From Palsa-513 sp050010595 (GTDB lineage: Bacteria; Actinomycetota; Thermoleophilia; Solirubrobacterales; Solirubrobacteraceae), in NCBI GenBank assembly GCA_050010595.1, contig JBEKKS010000013.1, positions 1 through 64,000 of the forward strand: DNA of 64,000 nucleotides. Reading direction: 5' to 3'. The translations under genes and the position numbers were made by a program. Within the stretch, counting starts at the first letter, position 1. Each line of letters opens with the position of its first letter. Under the pieces are notes generated by a model. The model did no database searches. It saw only the letters and a list, made by a program, of their open reading frames with translations, and was not told the origin of the DNA. This document shows, one piece after another, positions 1 to 8,799 of the stretch.

Positions 1-648
1 CTCGCTGAGGATCCGCGCGTCGCCGGCTTCACGACAAACCCGACCCTGATGTGGCGCGCCGGCCTCACGGACTACGCGGAGTTTGCGGGGCGGCTGCTCG
101 AGCGCGTGACCAGTAAGCCGATCTCGTTCGAGGTCTTCGCCGACGACGAGGAGGAGATTCGCCGCCAGGCTCATCTCATCGCCGGGTGGGGCGAGAACGT
201 CTACGTCAAGGTCCCCGTCTCAACAACCGCTGGCGAATCGTTGGCGCCGTTGGTCCGTGAGCTCTCCGAGGGCGGTGTGAAGGTCAACGTCACGGCGCTC
301 TTCACGACCGTGCAGGTCGAGCTGATCACCGCTGCGGTCAAAAACGGAGCGCCGTCGTGCCTGTCGGTGTTTGCTGGACGGATCGCCGACGCAGGTGTCG
401 ATCCAGTCCCTATGATGCGCCGAGCCGTCGAGATCATGGTCGAGGCCCCACGCGCCCAGCTCATTTGGGCATCTCCGCGCGAGATCCTCAACGTGGTCCA
501 GGCCGACAGCGTCGGCTGTCACATCATCACGATGACCCATGACCTTTTCGCCAAGCTCGACCTGCTCGGGAAGAACCTCGAGCAGTTCTCGCTCGAGACC
601 GTGCAGATGTTTCGCCGCGATGCGCTGGCGGCCGGGTTCACCCTGTAG
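1..648 (+). CDS. Transaldolase-family protein (5' end outside window)
   Basis: The reading frame is open from the first base, so the true start lies upstream. About 215 residues are visible. Near the visible N-terminus is the transaldolase signature TTNPTL, and the Schiff-base lysine is in ENVYVKVPVS (Lys codon at 208-210). Later segments (VNVTALFTT, LSVFAGRIADAG, IWASPREI, HIITMTHD) follow the usual TIM-barrel order of transaldolase and fructose-6-phosphate aldolase. The family moves dihydroxyacetone units between sugar phosphates in the cytosol. The next gene starts immediately after the stop codon, so this is the first visible gene of the glycan operon. There it may supply sedoheptulose 7-phosphate for a heptose precursor (inference). 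Whether it is a true Tal or a short TalC/FsaA-like form cannot be settled without the missing N-terminus. Confidence 0.85.
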   Translation, partial: LAEDPRVAGFTTNPTLMWRAGLTDYAEFAGRLLERVTSKPISFEVFADDEEEIRRQAHLIAGWGENVYVKVPVSTTAGESLAPLVRELSEGGVKVNVTALFTTVQVELITAAVKNGAPSCLSVFAGRIADAGVDPVPMMRRAVEIMVEAPRAQLIWASPREILNVVQADSVGCHIITMTHDLFAKLDLLGKNLEQFSLETVQMFRRDALAAGFTL

Positions 649-1629
649 ATGCAACGCGCGTGCATCACCGGCGGCGCCGGATTCATCGGCAGCACGCTCG
701 CGGACCGGCTCCGCGCGGACGGCGTTCAGGTGATCGTCGTCGACAACTTTCGCACCGGTCGCCGCGAGTTCGTCGAGGCGCTGCAGCGGGACGCGGGAGG
801 CGAGGTCGTGACCGGAGATGTACTCGACCAGGCCCTTCTCGAGCGGTCCTTCGAGGGCTGCGATTGGGTCTTTCACTTGCAGGCAAATGCCGATGTCCGC
901 CACGGACTCGAGCATCCCCGACGCGATCTCGAGCAGAACACGATCGCGACCGCAAACGTCCTCGAAGCGATGCGAGCGACGGGTGTGACGAACATCGCTT
1001 TCGCCTCGACCGGCTCAGTCTACGGCGAGCCCAATCTCTTCCCGACGCCGGAGGATGCGCCGTTCCCGGTGCAGACCTCCCTTTACGCGGCCTCAAAGCT
1101 CGCCGGTGAGGGGATGATCGCCGCCTACTGCCACGGCTTCGGCTTCACGGGACTTGCGTTCCGTTTTGTGTCGATTCTCGGCGAGCGCTACACGCACGGC
1201 CACGTGTTCGACTTCTACCGGGCGCTGAGGCGCGACCCCGAGCGCCTATTCGTGCTCGGCGACGGCCGCCAGGAGAAGTCCTACCTCTACGTGCAGGACT
1301 GTGTGTCGGCAATCCTCACGGCGGTCCGTGAGCATGAGGGCGCCGAGGGGTTTGAGGTGTACAACCTCGGCGTGGACGAGACGGTCATCTTGACCGACTC
1401 GATCGCCACGATCACCGCTCGGATGGGCGTCGAGCCGCAGCTGGAGTTCTCGGGCGGCGTGCGCGGCTGGGCTGGGGACAGCCCGCTGATCCACCTCGAC
1501 TGCGCGAAGATCCGCCGGCTCGGATGGGCGCCACAGCTCGACATTCGCAGCGCGGTCGCGCGCACAGTCGACTGGTTGGACGAGAACCCGACAATTTGGC
1601 AGGAGCACGCGGAGGCCCGTACCGCATGA
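649..1629 (+). CDS. NAD-dependent sugar epimerase/dehydratase (extended SDR)
   Basis: 326 residues, normal for an extended short-chain dehydrogenase acting on nucleotide sugars. The Rossmann motif GGAGFIGS is at about residues 8-15, the Ser/Thr region is ASTGSVYGEP near residue 120, and the catalytic YxxxK appears as YAASK near residue 147. The C-terminal substrate domain contains RFVSILGERYTHGHV, typical of UDP-glucose 4-epimerase, GDP-sugar and heptose-epimerase relatives. The ATG follows the transaldolase stop with no gap, and the stop overlaps the kinase start as ATGA, so translation is probably coupled. The substrate is inferred from context: a nucleotide sugar made by the kinase and nucleotidyltransferase downstream. 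Confidence 0.88.
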   Translation: MQRACITGGAGFIGSTLADRLRADGVQVIVVDNFRTGRREFVEALQRDAGGEVVTGDVLDQALLERSFEGCDWVFHLQANADVRHGLEHPRRDLEQNTIATANVLEAMRATGVTNIAFASTGSVYGEPNLFPTPEDAPFPVQTSLYAASKLAGEGMIAAYCHGFGFTGLAFRFVSILGERYTHGHVFDFYRALRRDPERLFVLGDGRQEKSYLYVQDCVSAILTAVREHEGAEGFEVYNLGVDETVILTDSIATITARMGVEPQLEFSGGVRGWAGDSPLIHLDCAKIRRLGWAPQLDIRSAVARTVDWLDENPTIWQEHAEARTA

Positions 1630-2612
1630 GCGTCATCCTCAGCCGTGCGCCGTTGCGAATCTCCCTCGGCGGCGGTGGCACCGACCTCCCGTCCTACTAC
1701 AGCAAGTACGGTGGCTTCCTTGTTGCGGGAGCAATTGACAAGTACGTGTACATGCTCACGCACACGGTCTTCCAGCAGCGCTTCCGGATGAAGTACGCGC
1801 AAATGGAGGAAGTCGACACCGCCGGTGAGATCCGTCATCCGATAATGCGCGAGGCGATCAGCCGCCACTGGCATGGCAATCCGCTCGAGATAGCGATCGT
1901 CGCCGACGTCCCGGCAGGAACGGGCATGGGCTCCTCCGGCTCCTTCGGTGTTGCTCTGCTCAAAGGGCTCGCTCACGCTCGGTGCACCTCGATCACCCCA
2001 GCGGCACTTGCAGAACAGGCGTGTGAGATAGAGATCGACGTGCTCGGCGAGCCGGTCGGCAAGCAGGACCCATACGTCGCTGCACACGGCGGGATCTGCG
2101 CCTATACGTTCAACGACGACGGCACCGTCGAGGTCGAGCCGCTTGAAATCGAGCCGGCCACACTGCGTTTGCTGCGCGAGCGCCTCCTGCTCTTCTACAC
2201 CGGCGGCGCTCGCTCGGCCTCCCAGGTCCTCTCCGACCAGGACGAGAGGACAAAGGTTGGGGACACCGCGATGCTCGAGAACCTTCATAAGACGAAGGAG
2301 ATCGGACTGCTCAGCCGTGACCTCCTCCTCGCCGGCGACCTCGACGCGTACGCCGAGCTGATGCACGAGCACTGGCAGAACAAGCGCCGCCGGTCGGAGG
2401 GCATGGCGACCGCGCGCGTCGACGAGCTTTACACGCTTGCTCGCCGCAGCGGGGCGATCGGCGGCAAGCTCGTTGGGGCGGGCGGCGGCGGCTTCCTGCT
2501 CGTCTATGCGCGCAATCCGTCCGACACGCGCCAGGCGATGTTGGCGGCGGGCGCGCCGGAGCTCGCGTTCGACTTCGAGTTCCAGGGCGCCTACTCGAGC
2601 GAGACCGCGTGA
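1626..2612 (+). CDS. GHMP-family sugar kinase, HddA-like (heptose 7-phosphate kinase type)
   Basis: 328 residues from the ATG that overlaps the upstream stop; the frame is open further upstream, but that part is antisense-like and lacks the motif. The N-terminus RAPLRISLGGGGTDLPSYY is characteristic of D-glycero-alpha-D-manno-heptose 7-phosphate kinases and related L-fucose kinases. The GHMP ATP loop is PAGTGMGSSGSF near residue 98, and the C-terminal motif is KLVGAGGGGFLL. The expected reaction is ATP-dependent anomeric phosphorylation of a sugar phosphate. With the nucleotidyltransferase at 4673 it forms the HddA/HddC pair of GDP-heptose synthesis. No isomerase (GmhA) or phosphatase (GmhB) is in view; they could lie upstream of the window. 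Substrate identity is inferred. Confidence 0.82.
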   Translation: MSVILSRAPLRISLGGGGTDLPSYYSKYGGFLVAGAIDKYVYMLTHTVFQQRFRMKYAQMEEVDTAGEIRHPIMREAISRHWHGNPLEIAIVADVPAGTGMGSSGSFGVALLKGLAHARCTSITPAALAEQACEIEIDVLGEPVGKQDPYVAAHGGICAYTFNDDGTVEVEPLEIEPATLRLLRERLLLFYTGGARSASQVLSDQDERTKVGDTAMLENLHKTKEIGLLSRDLLLAGDLDAYAELMHEHWQNKRRRSEGMATARVDELYTLARRSGAIGGKLVGAGGGGFLLVYARNPSDTRQAMLAAGAPELAFDFEFQGAYSSETA

Positions 2613-3631
2613 GCGACGGGCTACGTGTCGGGATCGTCGGCTGTGGGCTGATCGGCCGCAAGCGGGCCGCGGTGCTGCGCGCGGAGGACTCGTTGATCGG
2701 CGTCTTCGATACCGACCCGCATGCTCGCCAGAGTCTCGGCGCCGGGGTTGGCGCAAGGGCTTGCGGCGATCTGGACGAGCTGCTCGCGCTCTCGCCCGAT
2801 GCGGTGATTGTGGCTGTCTCGCACGACGCGCTGGCCGAATGCTCGGTGCGTGCGCTCGCGGCCGGCGCCCACGTGCTGGTCGAGAAGCCGGCGGGCATCG
2901 GTATTGCCGACGTCGAGCGGATCGCGACTGCTGCGGCCTACGCCGATCGACGCGTCAAGGTTGGGTTCAATCACCGGTTTCATCCGGGCTTGGCACGGGC
3001 GGCGGAGGAGGTCCGTTCGGGAGAGCACGGCGAGCTCATGCACCTGCGCGGGCGCTACGGGCATGGTGGGCGCCTCGGCTATGACCGGGAATGGCGCGCG
3101 GACCCACTGCGCTCGGGCGGAGGCGAGCTTGTCGACCAGGGCATGCATCTGCTCGACCTGAGTCACTGGATCGCGGGGCCGCTGCCATTGCATGCGGCGA
3201 TCCTGCGAACCCAGTTCTGGGACATGCCCGTGGAGGACAACGCGGCGTTGTTGCTCGGCGACCCCGGGTTGCGTAGAGGTCCGTGGGCCATGCTGCATGT
3301 CACATGGACCGAGTGGAAGAACCTCTTCTCCATCGAGGTGTACTGTCGGACCGCCAAGCTTCAGGTGGACGGGCTCACCGGCTCGTACGGCCCCCAGCGG
3401 CTTCGTATCTACCGCATGGCTCCGTCGCTGGGTCCCCCGGAGCTCGAGGAGATCACCTATCCGGCGGCAGACCCGTCGTGGGCGGCCGAATGGTCGAACT
3501 TCACGCAGCGGATTGCCGATGGAGCGGCGATGCTCGGCGATCTGGCCGACGCGCGTTACGCGTGGGAATGCGTAGAGGCGGCTTACGAGCAGGCCGCGAG
3601 CGTCGCGGGGGCAGAGTGGGTTTCGCCGTGA
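2609..3631 (+). CDS. Gfo/Idh/MocA-family oxidoreductase
   Basis: 340 residues, GTG start overlapping the kinase stop by 4 bp. The N-terminal Rossmann fold begins RVGIVGCGLIGRKRA. The family motif EKPAGIGIADVERI (the EKP signature) is near residue 92, and the substrate-domain segment VGFNHRFHPG follows. A conserved GGGELVDQGMHLLDLSHW block matches the GGGxxxDxGxHxxDL motif that holds the catalytic Asp and His. These enzymes oxidise or reduce sugars, inositols and nucleotide-sugar derivatives with bound NAD(P). In this operon it probably modifies the activated sugar. The intermediate cannot be named from sequence. Confidence 0.85.
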   Translation: MSDGLRVGIVGCGLIGRKRAAVLRAEDSLIGVFDTDPHARQSLGAGVGARACGDLDELLALSPDAVIVAVSHDALAECSVRALAAGAHVLVEKPAGIGIADVERIATAAAYADRRVKVGFNHRFHPGLARAAEEVRSGEHGELMHLRGRYGHGGRLGYDREWRADPLRSGGGELVDQGMHLLDLSHWIAGPLPLHAAILRTQFWDMPVEDNAALLLGDPGLRRGPWAMLHVTWTEWKNLFSIEVYCRTAKLQVDGLTGSYGPQRLRIYRMAPSLGPPELEEITYPAADPSWAAEWSNFTQRIADGAAMLGDLADARYAWECVEAAYEQAASVAGAEWVSP

Positions 3632-3726
3632 GCCGCTCCCTGTCGATCGATCCGTTCCCTGCTCTCGCGCGGTTCGCGGGTTATGCCGATAGTTGGCTCG
3701 TCGGTGCCCGTACGAGGCGGTAAGCG

Positions 3727-4680
3727 TTGGCGGTGACGATCAGCGTGGTAATCCCGGCGTTCAACGAGGAGCTGAACGTCGAGGCAGCCTACGACCGGCT
3801 CAGCCGAGTGCTCGACGGGGCAGGTCTCACATGGGAGCTGATCTTCAGCGTCGATCCGTCAACCGATCGGACCGAAGAGATGATCCTGTCCCTGCGCGAG
3901 CGCGACTCGCGTGTGAAGATGGTTCGGTTCTCCCGCCGCGTCGGCCAGCCGATGGCGACGCTCGCCGGGATGGAGCTCGCGGCGGGGGGCGCCGTTGTTG
4001 TCATCGACTGTGACCTGCAGGACCCGCCTGAGCTGATCCCCCAGCTCGTCGATCGCTGGCGCGACGGCTTCGACGTTGTGTACGCGCAGCGACGGTCGCG
4101 TGCCGGCGAGACGCTTCCCAAGCGAATCGTTTCTAATGTCGGGTACCGCCTTATTCGACGAATCGCCGAAGTCGAGATCCCGCCGAACACTGGCGACTTC
4201 AGACTCATGTCGCGACGTGTCGTGGCCAACGTCGTCGCGCTAAAGGAGTCGCACGGCTTTCTCCGGGGCCTCGTTGGACTCGTCGGCTTTCGGCAGACGA
4301 GCGTGGTCTACGATCGTGAGCCTCGCGCGGCAGGTTCCAGCAAGTACAACCGCTTCTTGGGGTCGATGCTGATTGGATTGAACGGCATCATCGGCTTCTC
4401 GCGCTATCCGCTGCAGATGATCTCGCTGGGCGGTATCGGGCTTGCGGGTCTGGCATTTGCCCTTGGCGTGTCATACGGCGCTCTCAAGCTGGCGGGGCAG
4501 AACTTCCCGATCGGTAATCCGACGGTGGTCATTGCGATCTGCTTCTTCAGCGGCCTGCAACTGCTCTCGCTCGGCGTCATGGGTGAGTACGTTGGCCGTA
4601 TTTACGACGAGGTCCGTGATCGTCCAAAGTTCATCGTTGAGTCGAGCTATGGCTGGGAGGACAGCGTCGACGATGAGTGA
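3727..4680 (+). CDS. Polyprenyl-phosphate glycosyltransferase (GT2, DPM1/GtrB type)
   Basis: 317 residues from a TTG start. The GT-A domain shows VVIPAFNEELNV at the N-terminus and the metal/nucleotide motif DCDLQDPPELIPQL near residue 95. Two hydrophobic C-terminal helices follow (about residues 230-255 and 265-285), as in GtrB and ArnC. The family transfers a sugar from a nucleotide donor to undecaprenyl phosphate on the inner membrane face. The GtrA-like flippase candidate two genes later supports this. There is a gap of about 95 bp after the oxidoreductase, so a weak internal promoter is possible. The start is uncertain by a few codons, since GTG at 3733 is an alternative. Confidence 0.88.
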   Translation: MAVTISVVIPAFNEELNVEAAYDRLSRVLDGAGLTWELIFSVDPSTDRTEEMILSLRERDSRVKMVRFSRRVGQPMATLAGMELAAGGAVVVIDCDLQDPPELIPQLVDRWRDGFDVVYAQRRSRAGETLPKRIVSNVGYRLIRRIAEVEIPPNTGDFRLMSRRVVANVVALKESHGFLRGLVGLVGFRQTSVVYDREPRAAGSSKYNRFLGSMLIGLNGIIGFSRYPLQMISLGGIGLAGLAFALGVSYGALKLAGQNFPIGNPTVVIAICFFSGLQLLSLGVMGEYVGRIYDEVRDRPKFIVESSYGWEDSVDDE

Positions 4681-5416
4681 TGTCCACGGGTCGTCGCAGA
4701 AGCATGCGATGCCGCCCGTGTGCGTACTCGCCGGTGGACGCGGCTCGCGGCTTGGCACGCTGACGCGCGCGACGCCAAAGCCGCTGATCGAGTTGGCTGG
4801 TGCTCCGTTTCTCGTGCATCAGCTTCGCCTGCTCGCGTCGCACGGCGTCACTCGTGTGGTGCTCTGCGTCGGTTACCTCGGTGAGATGATCGAAGCAGCA
4901 ATCGGCAACCGCTTGGACGGTGTCGAGGTCCTGTACAGCTATGACACTCCTGGCCTCGACGGCACGCTCGGCGCGATTCGTCGTGCTCGTTCGCTGCTCG
5001 AAGATCGCTTCCTCGTCCTATACGGCGATACCTACCTCGATGTCGACTATCGGGCCGTCGCCGATGCGTGGGAGGACAGCTCGAAGCCGGCAATGATGAC
5101 CGTGCTCCGCAATGAGGGGCGATGGGATGCCTCTAACGCCACCTATTGCGACGGGTTGGTGCTGCGCTACGACAAGCGCGAGCCGGCGCCGGACATGGAG
5201 TGGATCGATTACGGCCTCGGCGGCCTCAGGCAGGCAGCGCTCGATCTGGCTCCCGCGAGCGAACGTGACCTCGCAGACCTCTACCAGCGCCTCGCAGCGC
5301 GCGGCGAGCTGATGGGCTTTCCAGTGAATGTGCGTTTCCATGAGATCGGAACGCCGCAGGCGCTCGCCGAGACCGAGGTCTTTCTCCAGTCGCTGGGGCG
5401 AACGGGGTCGAGGTGA
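4673..5416 (+). CDS. Sugar-1-phosphate nucleotidyltransferase, HddC/RfbA-like
   Basis: 247 residues from the ATG at 4673, overlapping the GT2 stop by 8 bp; the frame is open upstream inside the GT2 gene, but no motif lies there. The signature is VCVLAGGRGSRLGTLT followed by PKPLIELAGAPFL, the NTP-binding loop and catalytic Lys of the NTP_transferase family. The second metal-binding Asp is in LVLYGDTYLDVDY. The closest family types are D-glycero-alpha-D-manno-heptose 1-phosphate guanylyltransferase and mannose-1-phosphate guanylyltransferases. It should make an NDP-sugar from the product of the GHMP kinase. The nucleotide (GDP versus others) is not readable from the motif. Confidence 0.85.
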   Translation: MSDVHGSSQKHAMPPVCVLAGGRGSRLGTLTRATPKPLIELAGAPFLVHQLRLLASHGVTRVVLCVGYLGEMIEAAIGNRLDGVEVLYSYDTPGLDGTLGAIRRARSLLEDRFLVLYGDTYLDVDYRAVADAWEDSSKPAMMTVLRNEGRWDASNATYCDGLVLRYDKREPAPDMEWIDYGLGGLRQAALDLAPASERDLADLYQRLAARGELMGFPVNVRFHEIGTPQALAETEVFLQSLGRTGSR

Positions 5417-5871
5417 GATCGGTCGGAGCGCTCGTCGACTACCTGCGGTCGCCGCGATCCGGTCTGCGCGGCCAGATGCTGCGCTTCGCACTCACGGGCG
5501 GCGCGGTGGCGGTCGTCTACCTGACAGTCACGACGGTGCTTTCGCAAGTACTACACGCGCCGTTTCAGTTGGCGCTCGCGACCGGCTACGCGTGCGGGTT
5601 GCTGCTGCACTTCACCGGCCAACGCCTCTTCGTCTGGGTCCACGAGAACCGGTTCGCGCTCGCGGTACGCACCCAGCTCCGACGGTATCTCGCGATGGCC
5701 GCAATTCAGTACGGCCTCACGGCCGCCTCGACCCTCACGCTGCCACGCGCCTTGGGAGTTGCGACGGAGATCGTCTACCTATGCACAGTGGTAGTCGTGA
5801 CCGCTTCCAGCTTTATGGTGATGCGCTTTCTGATCTTCCACGCGCACACTGATGCTGCGCAGTCACCGTGA
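5413..5871 (+). CDS. GtrA-like membrane protein (candidate polyprenyl-linked sugar flippase)
   Basis: 152 residues, GTG start overlapping the previous stop. Four hydrophobic helices occupy most of the chain (about residues 20-42, 52-70, 92-112 and 118-140), with the GtrA/DPMS-like phrase LRFALTGGAVAVVYL in the first. The family is thought to flip undecaprenyl-phosphate sugars across the membrane or to assist the glycosyltransferase. It is the last plus-strand gene of the operon. Its final codons overlap the 3' end of the opposing membrane-protein gene by 9 bp, so the two transcription units converge with no room for a separate terminator. Confidence 0.82.
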   Translation: MRSVGALVDYLRSPRSGLRGQMLRFALTGGAVAVVYLTVTTVLSQVLHAPFQLALATGYACGLLLHFTGQRLFVWVHENRFALAVRTQLRRYLAMAAIQYGLTAASTLTLPRALGVATEIVYLCTVVVVTASSFMVMRFLIFHAHTDAAQSP

Positions 5872-8592
5872 TGTGAGGCCTAGGAAGGTGAGGAGTGCCG
5901 ACGCGGGACGCCCGTCGGGGGCTGCGAGGTGGATCATCTTCGAGAAGTGCAAGCTGATTGTTCGATCGTTGGTTGTTGCTGGCAATGGTACGTCGACGGC
6001 TAGCGCTCCCGAGCCCGCCGCGGCTGAGTAGACCGTGTGTCCGTTTACGCTGATGTTCAGAGTCCCGCCTGCTCCCGCAGGGACTTCGCCGGTGATCTTG
6101 AGGTGCGTGGCTTGTCCTCCTGCCAGCACCGCGTAAGCATCGGGCCCGATCCATCCGTCTTCGTATATCCCGGAGTACTGCAGCGAAGGGTTGGCTAGGC
6201 CGGCGGGGAAGGTGGCGATCGCGGTGGGCGGCCGCAGCGCGCGATACTGCTGGGCGCTGACTAGCGATACGTTTCGGAGCCAACCGTCGAGCTCTCGATA
6301 ATCGATCGGGATCCGACCATCCCAAAGTCCCTGGACGCCGCTACGCGCGGCTGGAATGTGTGCTGGTGTGCGGACAAGGTCGAGCAATATGTAAGGCTGA
6401 CCGTCGATGATCTGTGGCTGCAGCGGGGCCGAGAACACACGCGCGGAGCCGTGACCCACGAGAGGGAGTGTGAGGCGCGACCTGCCAATCACGAAGCCAG
6501 GGGCTAACTCGTTGGAGTTGTTGTGAAGGAGGGTCGTAGTAAGGTCGAGTTCGAGCCGCATCCCTCTCGTCGGTCCGAGCACGCGGAAGAGCATGTAGCG
6601 ACCGACACCCGCGAACGTCTTTCCCGGGTAGTAGGGGTCGGCTTCTGTTTGCCACATCGCGACTTTGCTCGCGTTCGTAACGAGGTAGTACGACTGGCCA
6701 AGCTGCGAAGCGGTGAACACGAGCTGATTTTTGGCAGAGCTGCAGGTCTCGTGCACGAGGTACGGCGAACCTGCCGGCCAAACCGTACGGTTGACGACGG
6801 TCTCCGATCCAGACGGCATCACAAGCTCGCACCGATGGCTATTCAGGAGCGTGGAGGCCCGCGCATTGTCACCAAATGTGTCAACATCGCTTTGGTGCGG
6901 CTCGAGTAACGCGAACGACCGACTGGCCCACGGCAACGTGTGTGCGGGCGTAAACGGATCGAAACTGATGAAATAGAGTTGCCTCGCGCCCGCGCTTTCC
7001 GATTCAAGCTTGGTCAGCGTCGGATTGTCGGTCACCGACACGATTGGCCTGCGCGAGTTGGTGACGAGCCGCCGGAACGCGGGCATCAGCGACGTCTGCG
7101 AAGCCCCGGCCAAGTCGACCGGGTCACGGCTGCGATTCACGTAAAAGGTGAAGATTGGCCACTGCAGCACGACGAGCGCAGCCAGGCCCGCAAAACCGAG
7201 TCCGAGGAGCCATCGGCGCTTGCTGAGGGTGAGCCAGCCCGCGGCCGCTGCGCAGACGAAGGGCTGCACGTACATGTACAGCTTGTAGAGGCCAAATGCT
7301 GCCTGGTCGTGCCCCAAGAGCAGGCCAAACGCGGCGTCGGCCACAAGCACGGTGGCGGCTGCGGATCCGCGTAGTGCACCGATCACAGCGCCGATCATCA
7401 GACCGCCCAAAATCACCAGGGCGAGCACGATCGCGCTCGAGGCATTGAGGATCCCCATCTCGCCCGGAATCGCGCGCAGGCCGACGATCTCCGCCACCGC
7501 TTGTGGGATGAGCGTGAAGGCGAAGATCGGCGGTCCGCCGGACGCGAAGCCAACCTTGGACTGGTCATAGACATAGGTGACTTCGCGCACGAGATAGCCG
7601 TTTAGCACCACAACGACGATCAGCCCCACGACGAGAAGGAGTCGGAGCGTCGCAGCAGGCTCGAGCCGCCTGCGCGCCAGGCCGATCGCGAGGAACAGCG
7701 CGATTGCGATGGCGATCGTCGAGGCAAGCTCGACGTAGCCAAGCACCAGCCCGGCCGCTAGCAGCCCGATCGGCACGCTCTCACTCGCTCGCGGCCACCG
7801 TCTCGTCGCGAACAGGTCGCGGTGGAGCAGCAACGCCAGCAGCGCGGCTGCCGTGCTCAGTCCGGCGGCCTGTGACAGTAGCTGTTGGAGCCACCCGAAG
7901 GTCGCCTCCGGCGAGAGCCAGAGCAGGCCGGCGGCGATCGGAGCTGCCCACCAGCGTCGCGCTGCCTGCAGGCTCAACGCCCCTGCGCTGCACGCAAGGG
8001 TAAGTTGGAGGAACGCGATGAACGGCATGAAGACCTCGTAGGGGAGCCGGCCCGTCACGGAAGCGATGAGCGCGAGCATCAGGTCGACGCCGGGGCGCGA
8101 GCCCTTGTTATGCAGGCTCTGGAAGACCGTCGCATAGTCGCGGCCGGTCAGGTAGCCGTGTACGTCCAACGGTGCGAGTAGCGCGTGGTGCATCAGCAAC
8201 AGCGCCAGCGAGGAATAATTGGCCATGTCGTCGTTGCCGGCGGAATCCCAGTTGAACCCGTAGTCGAGGAACAGCCGGGCCACGAGTGCGAGTCCGACGA
8301 GGCAGACAGCGATGACGGCTAGCGCACGGCGATCCACGGTCGGCTTGCGCACCACCAGACCTGTCAGCGCCAGGACCAGCAGGGCAACAGTCACCGGCGC
8401 GGCGAAGTGGTCCACGGCCATGCCCGCGTAGCTGAACGCGAAGGCTGTCAGCATGATTGTTGCCGTCCCGAGCGCGGGTGCAGTCAACGTGACGCGAAGA
8501 TTCGTCGTGTCGGCTTTCACCACGGCGAGCACGGCCAACCCCACGAGCCAGGCGGCGGCAAACAGGGCTAGGACGAGAAGCAGCGCGGTCAC
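5863..8592 (-). CDS. Large polytopic membrane protein, GT-C glycosyltransferase-like, with C-terminal extracytoplasmic domain
   Basis: 909 residues from a GTG start. The first 500 or so residues hold roughly a dozen hydrophobic helices. A long soluble tail follows, rich in beta-type sequence, with conserved-looking Cys near residues 600-630. The first large loop contains DYGFNWDSAGNDDMANYSS, an acidic patch in the position where GT-C enzymes carry their catalytic Asp/Glu. This fits a lipid-linked-sugar-dependent glycosyltransferase acting outside the membrane and using the donor made by the neighbouring GT2/GtrA genes. The assignment rests on architecture and context; I do not recognise a named family. 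The tail (ITGEVPAGAGGTLNISVNG and surroundings) looks like a carbohydrate-binding beta domain. Confidence 0.6.
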   Translation of the reverse strand: MTALLLVLALFAAAWLVGLAVLAVVKADTTNLRVTLTAPALGTATIMLTAFAFSYAGMAVDHFAAPVTVALLVLALTGLVVRKPTVDRRALAVIAVCLVGLALVARLFLDYGFNWDSAGNDDMANYSSLALLLMHHALLAPLDVHGYLTGRDYATVFQSLHNKGSRPGVDLMLALIASVTGRLPYEVFMPFIAFLQLTLACSAGALSLQAARRWWAAPIAAGLLWLSPEATFGWLQQLLSQAAGLSTAAALLALLLHRDLFATRRWPRASESVPIGLLAAGLVLGYVELASTIAIAIALFLAIGLARRRLEPAATLRLLLVVGLIVVVVLNGYLVREVTYVYDQSKVGFASGGPPIFAFTLIPQAVAEIVGLRAIPGEMGILNASSAIVLALVILGGLMIGAVIGALRGSAAATVLVADAAFGLLLGHDQAAFGLYKLYMYVQPFVCAAAAGWLTLSKRRWLLGLGFAGLAALVVLQWPIFTFYVNRSRDPVDLAGASQTSLMPAFRRLVTNSRRPIVSVTDNPTLTKLESESAGARQLYFISFDPFTPAHTLPWASRSFALLEPHQSDVDTFGDNARASTLLNSHRCELVMPSGSETVVNRTVWPAGSPYLVHETCSSAKNQLVFTASQLGQSYYLVTNASKVAMWQTEADPYYPGKTFAGVGRYMLFRVLGPTRGMRLELDLTTTLLHNNSNELAPGFVIGRSRLTLPLVGHGSARVFSAPLQPQIIDGQPYILLDLVRTPAHIPAARSGVQGLWDGRIPIDYRELDGWLRNVSLVSAQQYRALRPPTAIATFPAGLANPSLQYSGIYEDGWIGPDAYAVLAGGQATHLKITGEVPAGAGGTLNISVNGHTVYSAAAGSGALAVDVPLPATTNDRTISLHFSKMIHLAAPDGRPASALLTFLGLTSR

Positions 8593-8695
8593 GTGCGGTC
8601 TTTGCGTTACGAGCGCGCTGCGGAACCGTTAGACAGCGCCGCCCGGCCGCCCTCGGCGGCCGTCGCTGCGCGTATCCACGCCGACTGCGGGCTCA

Positions 8696-8725
8696 TTGTG
8701 CGCGGAAGCCGCCGGAGCCTATACA
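8696..8725 (+). promoter_or_regulatory. Candidate sigma-70 promoter for the GT4 gene
   Basis: TTGTGC at 8696-8701 and TATACA at 8720-8725 are separated by 18 bp. They lie about 75 bp upstream of the preferred GTG start at 8800. The opposing gene starts at 8592, so a promoter here is needed if the glycosyltransferase is transcribed on its own. Assigned by eye only. Confidence 0.4.
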
Positions 8726-8799
8726 ACCCAGTGCGCCCGGAGCCGTCGCCCACCGCACCGGGCGTTGTCGCGGGCGCGCCGGTGGCTAGCATCCCCGGG

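Noticed and set aside
1287..2756. Minus-strand frame of 489 codons
   Set aside because: Antisense to the epimerase, kinase and oxidoreductase genes, all of which have clear motifs.
3628..3723. 31-codon frame coupled to the Gfo/Idh stop by GTGA
   Set aside because: Too short, no family likeness and no ribosome site; possible but unsupported.
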